From Marmoricola sp. (GTDB lineage: Bacteria; Actinomycetota; Actinomycetes; Propionibacteriales; Nocardioidaceae): 64,000 nt of DNA. A model generated the notes under the pieces. That model saw nothing but the letters and a program-made list of their open reading frames with translations. It was not told where the DNA came from and searched no databases. Positions 34,133 through 43,366 of this stretch are shown piece after piece. Where the stretch lies: assembly GCA_025964775.1 (NCBI GenBank), contig JAOPYE010000010.1, positions 124,001-188,000 on the forward strand, given 5' to 3'. Each line of letters starts with the position of its first letter. Position 1 is the first letter of the stretch. Position numbers and translations under genes: made by a program.

Positions 34133-36487
34133 TTACGAAGCCGTCCGGTTCCTGATCGCCACGTACGTCCGGCACGGCTCGTTGCGCAGCACACCGCACG
34201 TCGGCATCGGCGTCGGGATGCTCAGCCCCGGTACGACGGGAAGCACCAGTCGCGACGGCATCGAGGCGGAGTGCGCGATCGCGACCGTCGCGGTGCCACG
34301 CGGCAGCGCTCCGGCGAACGCCCAGATCGGCTGGTCGCCGTTCGGGGCCGAGATCGTGATCCGGATCCGCGACCCGGCCCGGTACGCGTGGCCTTCGAAG
34401 TACAGCGGGATCGCGACCTTGACGAACCGGTCACTCGGGAGCGGACTGACATCGGCCTTCAACAGGCTCAGCACCGGCTCGAGCAGCGTGCTCCGCTGCT
34501 TGAGCACGTTGTTGGTGCCCCTCGCCAGTGCTCGCTCGTTGCCGCGCACCCAGCCGCTCTGGACGTAGGTCTCCTTGCCGTCGGGCCGCACTTCGCTGAC
34601 CGTCGCCTGCACGTCGACGTTCGGTTTCGAGGACCGCACCCAGACGTAGACCGCACCAGCACCGAGCACCGTCGTGTTGCTGGTCAGCGGCTTCGTCAGG
34701 TAGGAGACAGCGGTGCCTGCCGGGCGCTGCAGCCACTTCCACGACCACTGCGACGCGTTGCCCCACAGCCCGCCGCTCCCGGTTTTGCCGGTGAAGTCGG
34801 TGGCCGCGATCGCCCTCGGATTGGCGGTGTACTTCTCGACGCGTCTCGCCCTCGTGGGCGCGTCGGTCAGTCGGCCCCCCGAGGCGAGGTACCAGGAGCG
34901 GGCAACGGTGCCCGGGACCGGGAACGTCGAGAAGTCGTGCTCGTACCCCGGGTAGGGGTTGCCCGGCTTGGTCGCAGCAGCGACCAGCGGGGTCGACCCG
35001 GCGCCGTTGTCGAAGAGCACCCGCACGCGCGGGGTCTTGTTGAACTCAGCAAGCGCAGCGCCGTACACGATCTGGCCCTGGATCGGGTCGTTCGGCAGCG
35101 TCATGATGTCGGAGTTGGGGATCCCGAACGCGGTCTGGTAGATCAACGGCGCCGTCACCTGGAGGATGGCCGAGTTGATCGCCGGCGCCTGATGGGCGAC
35201 GTACAGCTCGAGGAAGTCGTACCAGCGGTTGAACGTCTCGGGATCCACCGAGTCGGTGTGGACCCCGTTGGTGAAGGTGAACCACTTCTTGGTCGTGCCG
35301 GTGAAGTGCCGGACCAGGGCCGGGCAGTGAGCTCCGGTCTGCTCGTCCTCGAACTGGCAGGCCAGGAACACCGGCACCGTGATCTTGTGGACGAACGAGA
35401 TCGGGTCGAGCGGGTCCGCGACCTTCGCGATGTAGTGGCTGTTGGCCTTGATCTTCGCGAGCAGGTCGACCGCCTCACCGTGCATGGCCTGGTTCGCCTT
35501 GCAGATCGTGTCGCCTGCCTGGACCCGCTGGTAGGCCCATGCCTGGCCGCCGGTCGCACTCGCCGGGCGGGCGTCGTGGACGCGTTCCTTGGCCCACGCG
35601 AGCGCGAATCCGGTGTTGAGGATGCCACCGGGGAACAGCGTGGTCGCCACCGAGTCGATCGTCGAGAGCGGCGCGATCGCCGCGAGGTCCGGCGGGTCCG
35701 TCTGGGCCGTGAAGAGCTGGCTGATGGCGCCGTACGAGATGCCCATCATGCCGACCTTGCCGCCCTTGACCCACGGCTGGTGGGCGATGGTCTCGATGAC
35801 GTCGTACCCGTCGAGGTTCTGCATCGTCTCGAAGAAGTCGAACGCACCGCCCGAGCACCCGGTCCCCCGCATGTTCACGTCGACGACGGCGAAGCCCATC
35901 AGGTTGGCCAGGGTCGCGATGCCGTTCTCCGGGCCCTTCGGTGTCGCTGTGCCGTAGCCGGAGTACTCGATCAGCGTCGGGTACGGCGGCGTGAAGTCGA
36001 GGTTGAGGTTGGGGAACTCGATGCCTGCCGGAACACCGCCGAGGTCGGCCGGACTGGTCGGCGGGTGCACCGTGTAGGCCAGTTTCGTGCCGTCGCGCGT
36101 GGTCAGGTAGCCGTACCCGTTGCTGGTGATCTTCTGGTGGTAGATCGCCGGATCCCAGGGAGCCGACGCGGTCGAGTGCACCTTGAACGCCGCCGACAAC
36201 TGGCCCGTCCCGTCACGGCGGACCCGGTAGCCGGACCCGGGCCTCACGTTGCGGAAGAGCACTGCGCCCAAGCTGTCGGCGCGCTTGCTCGCAATCCGGT
36301 GGCCGGCGCTGTCGAGCAGGTCCATCCGCGCGTGCGCGGGCAGGCCGGTGAGCCAGACCTGCCGGGCACCGCCGTGAGCGACGATGGCGCCGGCAGCCAC
36401 TGCTCCCGGCACGACCAGTCCGGCGAGGGCGAGGAGTGCGGCCGCCAGTACGGCGATCACCACTGGAACACGTTCGCGATGTGTCAC
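34133..36487 (-). CDS. Secreted CocE/NonD-family hydrolase (X-Pro dipeptidyl-peptidase-like)
   Basis: 784 residues from GTG. The signal peptide (VPVVIAVLAAALLALAGLVVPGAVA) precedes a beta domain, then the alpha/beta-hydrolase part with IEYSGYGTATP, NMRGTGCSGGAFDFF and the nucleophile in GMMGISYGAIS (about residue 255), the Asp in CQFEDEQTG and the His in TNGVHTDSV. The C-terminal jelly-roll of the X-Pro peptidase family follows (about 560-770). It hydrolyses peptides or esters outside the cell. Only 35 bases separate its end from the zwf start. Confidence 0.88.
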   Translation of the reverse strand: MTHRERVPVVIAVLAAALLALAGLVVPGAVAAGAIVAHGGARQVWLTGLPAHARMDLLDSAGHRIASKRADSLGAVLFRNVRPGSGYRVRRDGTGQLSAAFKVHSTASAPWDPAIYHQKITSNGYGYLTTRDGTKLAYTVHPPTSPADLGGVPAGIEFPNLNLDFTPPYPTLIEYSGYGTATPKGPENGIATLANLMGFAVVDVNMRGTGCSGGAFDFFETMQNLDGYDVIETIAHQPWVKGGKVGMMGISYGAISQLFTAQTDPPDLAAIAPLSTIDSVATTLFPGGILNTGFALAWAKERVHDARPASATGGQAWAYQRVQAGDTICKANQAMHGEAVDLLAKIKANSHYIAKVADPLDPISFVHKITVPVFLACQFEDEQTGAHCPALVRHFTGTTKKWFTFTNGVHTDSVDPETFNRWYDFLELYVAHQAPAINSAILQVTAPLIYQTAFGIPNSDIMTLPNDPIQGQIVYGAALAEFNKTPRVRVLFDNGAGSTPLVAAATKPGNPYPGYEHDFSTFPVPGTVARSWYLASGGRLTDAPTRARRVEKYTANPRAIAATDFTGKTGSGGLWGNASQWSWKWLQRPAGTAVSYLTKPLTSNTTVLGAGAVYVWVRSSKPNVDVQATVSEVRPDGKETYVQSGWVRGNERALARGTNNVLKQRSTLLEPVLSLLKADVSPLPSDRFVKVAIPLYFEGHAYRAGSRIRITISAPNGDQPIWAFAGALPRGTATVAIAHSASMPSRLVLPVVPGLSIPTPMPTCGVLRNEPCRTYVAIRNRTAS

Positions 36488-36507
36488 GCCCGCAGATTAC
36501 GCCACAA

Positions 36508-38634
36508 TCACGTGCGCGTCAGGGTCACCAGGCGTTGAGTTGCGCGGGTCAGGACGACGTAGAGCGTTGCGGCACCGGTGCTCGACTCGGCCTCGATCTC
36601 ACCCGGTTCGACCACGACGATGCCGTCGAACTCCAGGCCCTTGGTGTCCAGGCCGGTCAGCACCACCACGCGAGCCTCGTCGCCGGTCGACTGCTCGGCG
36701 TACCCGGGCCAGCTCGCCAGCCAGGCCGAGACCTCGGCACGCCGCGCCACCGGTACGACGATCCCGACGGTGCCGTCGACCGCGTTGGTCAGGTCGGCCA
36801 GCGCCGTCCGGGTGCCCTCCTCCAGGTCGGAGACCCTGCGCTCCTCGGGCTCGTTGCCGGTCGAGCGCACCGCGTTCGGCAGGTCAGCAGCCAGGCCGGC
36901 CCGCTCGGCGAAGGCCGCAGCGAAGGCATAGATCTCCGAGGAGTTGCGATAGTTCGTCGAGAGGTGGAACTCGTGCTGAGCCTTCTGACCGAGGGCTTCG
37001 CTGCGGGCCTTGATCGCCTCGGCCGGAACGGGCCAGGAGGACTGGGCCGGGTCACCGACGATCGTCCAGGTGGCCGTGCGGCCGCGACGACCGACCATGC
37101 GCCACTGCATCGGCGTCAGGTCCTGGGCCTCGTCGATGAGCACGTGCGCGTAGCCGTCGTCCTCGACCCGGTTGGTCGGCGGGGTCCAGGACCGCTGTCC
37201 GCCGTACTCGCGCTCTGAGCCGAGGGTGAGCTCGACCAGCGACGAGTCGGCGATCCCGAGCGGGTCCTCGTCGATGTCGTTCACCAGGGGCGGATCGCCG
37301 AGGAGGTAGCGGAGCTCGTCGATCAGCGGGATGTCGTCGACCGACAGGTCCTCGCCCCACGACTTGGTCAGCAAGCGGACCGCCTCGTCGTCCAGGACGC
37401 CTTCGGCAACCCGGGTCAGGACGTCGGTGTCGCGCAGCCAGCCGAGCACGGTCGCAGCGTCGAGGACCGGCCACCAGTTCGACGCGAAGTCGAGGAAACG
37501 GTCATCAGTGCGGACCTCCTCGGCGAAGTCCTCCTTGGTCCGTTCGCGCGCACGCTCGGACTTCACCTGGCGCCACATGTGGTCGATCAGGGTGGAGGCG
37601 ACCTTGTTGGTCGACCGGTTGCGCGGACCCATCGAGAGCAGCTGGCGGCGCACCTGGCCGAGCTCGCGGGGACCGAGCGTGATCACGTCGTCGCGGTAGA
37701 ACATCCGGTACTCGCGCGGGCCACCCGGAACCGACTGGCGCGACGTACGCCGGAGCAGCTCAGCCATCTCGACGGCGCCCTTGACCTCGGCCACCCGCGG
37801 GTCGTCGCGGCGCGAGGCCTTGAGCCCGTCGACGACGTCGCCGAGGGACCGCAGGGCGACGGCAGTCTCACCGAGCGACGGGAGCACGCGCTCGATGTAG
37901 CGCATGAAGACGCCGGACGGGCCCACGACGAGCACCCCGCCCGTCTCGTAGCGGCGACGGTCGCCGTACAGCAGGAACGCAGCGCGGTGCAGGGCCACGA
38001 CGGTCTTGCCGGTACCGGGACCGCCGGTGATCAGGACGACCCCCTTCTCGGGGGCGCGGATCGCCTTGTCCTGCTCGGCCTGGATCGTCGCGACGATCGA
38101 GTGCATCGAGCGGTCGCGGGCGCGGGAGAGCTGCGCCATCAGTGCGCCCTCGCCGACGATCGGGAGTTCGGTCTCGACCTCGGCATCGAGCAGGTCGTCC
38201 TCGACCCCGATGACCTGGACACCCTGGCTGCGCAGGATCCGGCGCCGGATCACGCCGTGCGGATCGGCGTGTGTGGCCTGGTAGAAGACCGCTGCTGCCG
38301 GCGCGCGCCAGTCGATCAGCAGCACGTCGCGGTTGGTGTCGCGCAGCCCGATCCGGCCGACGTACCGGGGCTCGGGATCGACCTCGGCGCGCATGTCGAG
38401 GCGCCCGAAGACGAGGCCTTCGTGGGCCGCGTCGAGGGTCGCCATCCGGCGCGCAGCCTGGAAGAGCATCGCGTCGCGCTCGACGAGCCCGCCCTCGTGG
38501 CCGAGCTGTCCGCGGGCGCGGCCTTCAGCGGCGAGCTGCTCGGCCGAGCGGGCCGATTCCGCGAGTTGGCGGTAGACCGTGTCGACGAACTCCTGCTCGC
38601 TCGCTATCTCGCGGGCGGCGACGTCATCGTTCAA
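36508..38634 (-). CDS. HelR/HelD-like RNA polymerase-recycling ATPase
   Basis: 708 residues with a TTG start supported by AAGGA nine bases upstream. N-terminal coiled arm (about 1-90), then UvrD-like 1A with Walker A GGPGTGKTVVALHRAAFLL, a large insertion (about 290-480), Walker B/DEAQDL in HVLIDEAQDLTPMQW, GDPAQSS, STNYRNSSEI and the final helicase motif LYVVLTRATQRL. This is the actinobacterial HelD/HelR type that removes stalled RNA polymerase from DNA and can confer rifamycin tolerance. The rifamycin-associated palindrome known upstream of some helR genes is not seen; instead a 79-bp tandem repeat precedes it. Confidence 0.85.
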   Translation of the reverse strand: MNDDVAAREIASEQEFVDTVYRQLAESARSAEQLAAEGRARGQLGHEGGLVERDAMLFQAARRMATLDAAHEGLVFGRLDMRAEVDPEPRYVGRIGLRDTNRDVLLIDWRAPAAAVFYQATHADPHGVIRRRILRSQGVQVIGVEDDLLDAEVETELPIVGEGALMAQLSRARDRSMHSIVATIQAEQDKAIRAPEKGVVLITGGPGTGKTVVALHRAAFLLYGDRRRYETGGVLVVGPSGVFMRYIERVLPSLGETAVALRSLGDVVDGLKASRRDDPRVAEVKGAVEMAELLRRTSRQSVPGGPREYRMFYRDDVITLGPRELGQVRRQLLSMGPRNRSTNKVASTLIDHMWRQVKSERARERTKEDFAEEVRTDDRFLDFASNWWPVLDAATVLGWLRDTDVLTRVAEGVLDDEAVRLLTKSWGEDLSVDDIPLIDELRYLLGDPPLVNDIDEDPLGIADSSLVELTLGSEREYGGQRSWTPPTNRVEDDGYAHVLIDEAQDLTPMQWRMVGRRGRTATWTIVGDPAQSSWPVPAEAIKARSEALGQKAQHEFHLSTNYRNSSEIYAFAAAFAERAGLAADLPNAVRSTGNEPEERRVSDLEEGTRTALADLTNAVDGTVGIVVPVARRAEVSAWLASWPGYAEQSTGDEARVVVLTGLDTKGLEFDGIVVVEPGEIEAESSTGAATLYVVLTRATQRLVTLTRT

Positions 38635-38698
38635 CTTCGCTGGTCCTTCGGAACGGGAATCGGGGAGTCGTCAACTCTACCCGTGCTCAGGCAAGGTC

Positions 38699-38956
38699 GT
38701 GGATGAAGTCACCCAGTTGGACATGCTTCTAGGAAATAGAGCCCGGCATGCAGGAATCTCGTGCCCTACGCCAGATCGTGGATGAAGTCACCCAGTTGGA
38801 CATGCTTCTCGTAAATAGAGCCCTGCATGCAGGAATCTCGTGCCCTACGCCAGATCGTGGATGAAGTCACCCAGCTGGACATGCTTCTAGTAAAAAGAGC
38901 CCGGCATGCAGGAATCTCGTGCCCTACGCCAGATCGTGGATGAAGTCACCCAGCTG
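38699..38956. repeat. 79-bp tandem repeat, three full copies and a partial one
   Basis: Units start at 38699, 38778 and 38857; a fourth, partial unit from 38936 lies inside the 3' end of the VWA gene. Copies differ at only a few positions. Each unit repeats the last codons of that gene (minus-strand LGDFIHDLA plus stop). A 16-bp perfect inverted repeat (38907-38922 with 38956-38971) spans the true stop codon. The array fills the gap between the VWA gene and the HelR-like gene. Confidence 0.95.
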
Positions 38957-40306
38957 CACGAGATTCCTGCACTCGACCATGGGAAGCAGCGCGGCATACT
39001 TGTTCGCCGCGGAGTCGCCGGTGTTCCAGTGCCGCGGCGATTCCGGGTTCAGCCACCAGGTGTGCCGGGCGTCGTGGGTCATCTGCTTGACCACGTCCAG
39101 CGCCAGGTCGGAGTAGTTCGACCGGGCATCGCCGAGGATCAACAGGTTCGTCTTCGGCGTGAGCGCGTCGCCGTGGAGCTCGGTGAACCGGGTGAAGGCC
39201 CGGCCGTAGTTCGTGCGACCCCAGAGGCTGGCGTACTGGGCACTGGCTGCCAGCGAGGCCATCGTCTCGATCGGGTCCGCGCCCGGACCGAACCGGTCCG
39301 AGACCTCGTGGATCTCGTCGACGAAGGTGAAGGCGCGCACCCGGTTGAACTGCTCGCGCAGCGCGAACACGAGCATCAGCGTGAAGTTCGCGAAGTTCGC
39401 CACCGAGCCGCTCACGTCGCAGAGCACGACCAGGTCGCTGCGGCTCGCCCGCCGCGGACGGTGGTGGGTCTCGAGCGGTACCCCGCCGGAGGAGACCGAG
39501 GCGCGGACCGTACGCCGGAAGTCCAGCGGGCCGCGCTGCTTCGACGCCTTGTGCCGGTTGAGCCTGGTCGCGAGCCGCCGGGCCAGTGGCCCGATCTCGC
39601 GGCGCATCTCCTCCAGGTCGCTCTTGCGCGCGGAGGTGAAGTCGAGCTGCTCGATGCTCTTGCGCACGGTGTAGCGGGCCACGTGCTCGGGGCCGCGGAC
39701 CTCGGCCGCACGACGGCGGACCTCCGCGTCGACCATGGCACTGAACGCGGCCACCTGGGCCTCCACGAGGCGGCGCAGGGTCGGGTCGGTGTCAAGGTCG
39801 GCGAGCAGACCCTCGAGCACGCGGTCGACGAGCTCGCCCGGCGAGACCCTGTTCATCACGTTGTACGACGACCATCGCTGCTCACCGGGACCGCGTCCGC
39901 GGATCAGGCCGAACCGCTGGACCGCCTCGCGGGCCAGGACGTTCAGGGCGTCCGGGTCGCCGATGCCCAGAGCGTTGACGAGCTGCTCGCGGAAGTCGGC
40001 GAGGTCGGCCGGGCCGTCGCCGAGGGACTCGCTGCGCTCGTCCACCTCGGCGTCGTCGGGTTGGTCGGGGCGGGTGGGATCGCCTACCAGGGCAGGGAAA
40101 TAGAGGTCGAAGACATGGTCGAACCCGGCCCGGTGCGGTTGTCGCTTGACCAGGGTCGCGGCGTAGGCGGACCGGACGATCTCGCGGTCGCTCAGGCCGA
40201 GGGCGAGGACGGCGTCGGCGGCATCGAGCCCTTCGGACAACGAGACCGGAAGACCGGCAGTGCGCAGTGCCTCGACGAACGCGATGTGCCGATCCAGGAG
40301 CGACAT
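38924..40306 (-). CDS. VWA-domain protein, CoxE/MoxR-associated type
   Basis: 460 residues starting MSLLDRHIAFVEALRTAGLP. The C-terminal von Willebrand A domain (about 275-455) has the MIDAS motif D-x-S-x-S in VVLCDVSGSVANFA and a later Asp in LLILGDARSNY. The N-terminal part is the CoxE/DUF58-like helical region. It follows a MoxR ATPase gene by four bases; such pairs act as chaperones inserting metals or remodelling protein complexes. The last 24 bases belong to the 79-bp repeat array, so the stop region has been copied downstream. Confidence 0.9.
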   Translation of the reverse strand: MSLLDRHIAFVEALRTAGLPVSLSEGLDAADAVLALGLSDREIVRSAYAATLVKRQPHRAGFDHVFDLYFPALVGDPTRPDQPDDAEVDERSESLGDGPADLADFREQLVNALGIGDPDALNVLAREAVQRFGLIRGRGPGEQRWSSYNVMNRVSPGELVDRVLEGLLADLDTDPTLRRLVEAQVAAFSAMVDAEVRRRAAEVRGPEHVARYTVRKSIEQLDFTSARKSDLEEMRREIGPLARRLATRLNRHKASKQRGPLDFRRTVRASVSSGGVPLETHHRPRRASRSDLVVLCDVSGSVANFANFTLMLVFALREQFNRVRAFTFVDEIHEVSDRFGPGADPIETMASLAASAQYASLWGRTNYGRAFTRFTELHGDALTPKTNLLILGDARSNYSDLALDVVKQMTHDARHTWWLNPESPRHWNTGDSAANKYAALLPMVECRNLVQLGDFIHDLA

Positions 40307-40310
40307 CGAT

Positions 40311-41189
40311 TCACCCCTGTCGCAACCGCAGCTCGCGCACGGCGCGGTCGACGTCGCTGCTGTGCTTGAGGACGACGCCGAGGGTGGCATCGATCGTCGC
40401 CGCGTCCAGGGTGCCGGTACCCAGGGCGACCAGGGTGCGGGCCCAGTCCACGGATTCGGCGATCGACGGAGCCTTGCGGAGCTCGAGAGCACGGAGCCGG
40501 GTCACCGTCTCGACGATCTCACGGGCGAGCCGCTCCTCGATCGCCGGAACCTGGCCGACGAGGATCTGGTGCTCGCGATCGGCATCGGGGTAGTCGATGT
40601 GCAGGTACAGGCAGCGCCGCCGTACCGCCTCCGACAGCTCCCGGGTCGCGTTCGAGGTCAGCACCACGAGCGGCCGCCGTACCGCCGCCATCGTGCCGAG
40701 CTCGGGGATGGTGACCTGGAAGTCGCTCAGCACCTCGAGCAGGAGACCCTCGACCTCGACGTCGGTCTTGTCGACCTCGTCGATGAGCAGGACGGTCGGC
40801 TCCTCACGACGGATCGCCGTCAGCAGGGGCCGGGTGAGCAGGAACTCCTCGGTGAAGATGTCGTCGTGCGTCTCCGACCAGGACTGGTCACCCGAGGAGG
40901 CCTGGATCCGGAGCAGCTGCTTCTTGTAGTTCCACTCGTACAGCGCGCGTGCCTCGTCGAGACCCTCGTAGCACTGCAGCCGGATCAGCTCCGCGCCGGT
41001 GGCCCGGGCGATCGCCTTGGCGAGCTCGGTCTTGCCGACACCCGCCGGGCCCTCGACGAGCAGAGGCTTCTCGAGCGCGCCGGCGAGGTAGGTCGTGGTG
41101 GCAGTGGCGGGATCGGCCAGGTAGCCGGCGGCGGCAAGCCGCTTGTCGGCGTCAGCCGCGGAGTCGAACCAGGTCACGGTGGCCATCAT
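40311..41189 (-). CDS. MoxR-family AAA+ ATPase
   Basis: 292 residues. Walker A GPAGVGKTELAKAIA (about 48-62), Walker B TVLLIDEVDK (about 135), sensor 1 VVLTSNATRELSEAVRRRCLY and a C-terminal helical lid are present. The GLDEARALYEWNYKKQLLR and ELGTMAAVRRPLV segments are typical of the CoxD/MoxR subgroup paired with CoxE-like VWA proteins. It should drive remodelling of a client together with the VWA partner downstream; no obvious client (for example a CO dehydrogenase) is encoded nearby. Confidence 0.92.
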   Translation of the reverse strand: MMATVTWFDSAADADKRLAAAGYLADPATATTTYLAGALEKPLLVEGPAGVGKTELAKAIARATGAELIRLQCYEGLDEARALYEWNYKKQLLRIQASSGDQSWSETHDDIFTEEFLLTRPLLTAIRREEPTVLLIDEVDKTDVEVEGLLLEVLSDFQVTIPELGTMAAVRRPLVVLTSNATRELSEAVRRRCLYLHIDYPDADREHQILVGQVPAIEERLAREIVETVTRLRALELRKAPSIAESVDWARTLVALGTGTLDAATIDATLGVVLKHSSDVDRAVRELRLRQG

Positions 41190-41273
41190 GCCTGAGCGTC
41201 GTGGTCGATTACGGCGACGTGTTCATCCTCACCCGGATAGCCTGATCGGACGTGGATCAGCCGGGGAGGGCCG

Positions 41274-43361
41274 ATGCGGAAGTTCGTGGGGGCAGTTCTG
41301 TGCCTGGTGGTGTCTGTTTTGAGCGTGTTCATACCTTCTGTGACACCGGTGGCGGGGGCCACGGCAGCAGTGCGGTCGGTCGTGGTGACCGGCAGCGGGG
41401 CCGCGATGTACCCCGACTTCGACCCCACCATCACCCGGTACGCGCTCACCACCGACGCCACCACGGCCGGGACGGTGAGAGTCGACGCGACGACGTCGGA
41501 TCCTGCCGGCACCGTGTACGTCGATGGAGCAGTCGCGGTCGGCCCGACGGACGTCACCGGGCTGACCGCGGGTGATGAGATGTCGGTGATCATCGACGAC
41601 AGCAGCGGCCGGACGGCGTACTCGGTGATCTACCTGCCGACCGACTTCCCGAAGATCAGCGTCACCACGAACGCGGCCGGCGTGCAGCCCGGACTGATCG
41701 CCCTGACGCTGAACACCTTCGAGCAGAACCCGCTTCCTGCGTTCGACACGATCATCGACCGCAACGGCGTCCCGATGTACGCCGTGGCAGCGGCCCGCCA
41801 GGACCTCGACCTCAAGCAGCAGCCCGACGGCAGCATCACCGTGCAGCGTCCGACCACGGACCCGGCCGGCACCGGGGTGGACGTGGTCACGCTCGATGAC
41901 CAATTGGCCGAGAGCGCCCGTACCCACGGTCAGGCACCGCTGACGAACACCGACGGCCATGACTCCGAGCGGTTGCCCGACGGCAGCACCCTGCTGCTCG
42001 GCTACGAGCCGAACGCGACCACCGGCAAGACCGACGCGACCATCCAGAAGCTCGATCCGCTCGGCACGCCGGTCTTCACCTGGAACTCCTCGGCACTCGC
42101 CGATGAAACAGTCGCCGGTACGAACGCCGACTACGCGCACGTCAATTCGATCGTCTCGATCGAGAACGGCGACGTGCTGGTCTCGTTCCGGCACCTGTCT
42201 GCGGTGCTGCGGATCGCGACGGTCGCCCACGACGGCTACCAGCCCGGCGACATCATCTGGAAGCTCGGCGGCCGGGACAGCAGCTTCACCTTCGTCAACG
42301 ACCCGTACGGCGGGCCCTGTGCCCAGCACGCGGCCAGCGAGCTCGCCAACGGAGACATCCTGCTCTACGACAACGGCACCAACGGCTTGTGCGTGGACCC
42401 GGCCGACCCGACCGGGCCGACGATCAACCGGGGGCAGACCCGGGTCGCCGAGTATGCGCTGGACACGACCACGCACACCGCGACGCTGGTCTGGGACTAC
42501 ACGCCGCTCGGGAAGTACGCCTCGTTCGCCGGGTCGGCCAGGCGGACGGCCGACGGCGACACCCTGATCGGCTGGGCCGACGACCGCAACGCGCTGGCGA
42601 CCGAGATCACCAGCGACAAGCAGGTGCTCTGGGAGGTCACGGCGCCACCGGCGCTGCCGGGGCACTCGCGCTACATGAGTTACCGGGCTTCGCTGATCAC
42701 CGACCTGACCGACAAGATCAAGCCGTTCGCGCTGCCCAGCGGGCCTGCTGACGGTGCGCGCTTCACCGTCGGCGACGTGGCAGCGGCCGGGGCGCACTGC
42801 ACTGATCGCGGCGGGTCGAACCTGGCGACGTGCGCAGTGACCGGGGCTTCCGGCGGCCTGCTGGACACCGCGACGGCGGGTACCCGGTCGTGGGCAGTCA
42901 CGGCCACGGACGGGGCCGGGAACACCACGACGGTGACCCGCAGCTACACCGTCGTGCCACCCGTGCGCTCGGCCGACTCGACGATCCGCAAGGACGGTTC
43001 GACAATCTGGGCCACGACCGTGCACCAGGCCACCCACCGCGGTCAGAACGGTACGTCGTACTGGCTGGTCCGCAACGGCGGGAACCGGGCCGATTCGTTA
43101 GCCCTGCGCGGCACCGTCGGGACGACCCGGTTCGTGGTGCACTACTGGTCTGCCGGTCGCGACGTCACCGCCGCCGTTCTCGCAGGCACGTTCCGGACCG
43201 TGAGGCTCGCGCCCGGGCAGTCACAGGTGGTGCGGGTCGTCGTCAGACCTACCTACCGCGCGCCTCGGGGGGTCGTCCGGGCGTTCATGTTGCGCAGCGT
43301 CCCGGCTGGATCGGGTGCGGCCCCGGACCAGGTGGTCGTGCGGGAGACGGCCCTGTTCTAG
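41274..43361 (+). CDS. Secreted arylsulfotransferase-family (ASST-like) protein
   Basis: 695 residues, ATG with GGGGAGGG upstream. Signal peptide (KFVGAVLCLVVSVLSVFIPSVTPVAGA), a cadherin-like beta domain, then a six-bladed propeller with DGHDSERLPDGSTLLLGY, DYAHVNSIVSIENGDVLVSFRHLSAVLRI, QHAASELANGDILLYDNG and MSYRASL, matching the ASST/arylsulfotransferase-like family. The His in YAHVNS corresponds in position to the sulfate-carrying His of classic ASST, but this subgroup may not transfer sulfate. Ig-like repeats form the C-terminal 180 residues. Convergent with the MerR gene. Confidence 0.82.
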   Translation: MRKFVGAVLCLVVSVLSVFIPSVTPVAGATAAVRSVVVTGSGAAMYPDFDPTITRYALTTDATTAGTVRVDATTSDPAGTVYVDGAVAVGPTDVTGLTAGDEMSVIIDDSSGRTAYSVIYLPTDFPKISVTTNAAGVQPGLIALTLNTFEQNPLPAFDTIIDRNGVPMYAVAAARQDLDLKQQPDGSITVQRPTTDPAGTGVDVVTLDDQLAESARTHGQAPLTNTDGHDSERLPDGSTLLLGYEPNATTGKTDATIQKLDPLGTPVFTWNSSALADETVAGTNADYAHVNSIVSIENGDVLVSFRHLSAVLRIATVAHDGYQPGDIIWKLGGRDSSFTFVNDPYGGPCAQHAASELANGDILLYDNGTNGLCVDPADPTGPTINRGQTRVAEYALDTTTHTATLVWDYTPLGKYASFAGSARRTADGDTLIGWADDRNALATEITSDKQVLWEVTAPPALPGHSRYMSYRASLITDLTDKIKPFALPSGPADGARFTVGDVAAAGAHCTDRGGSNLATCAVTGASGGLLDTATAGTRSWAVTATDGAGNTTTVTRSYTVVPPVRSADSTIRKDGSTIWATTVHQATHRGQNGTSYWLVRNGGNRADSLALRGTVGTTRFVVHYWSAGRDVTAAVLAGTFRTVRLAPGQSQVVRVVVRPTYRAPRGVVRAFMLRSVPAGSGAAPDQVVVRETALF

Positions 43362-43366
43362 CTTTC

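Noticed and set aside
34271-36538. 755-codon open frame opposite the CocE/NonD gene
   Set aside because: It is antisense to a gene with signal peptide and full catalytic set; its Arg/Asp/Gly-rich composition is what a high-GC antisense frame gives.
38635-38700. Rifamycin-associated element upstream of the HelR-like gene
   Set aside because: I looked for the GC-rich palindrome described before some helR genes and did not find it; only the tandem repeats are there.
38699-38971. Possible CRISPR-like array
   Set aside because: The 79-bp units are contiguous copies without unique spacers, and they derive from the end of the adjacent gene; no cas genes are present.
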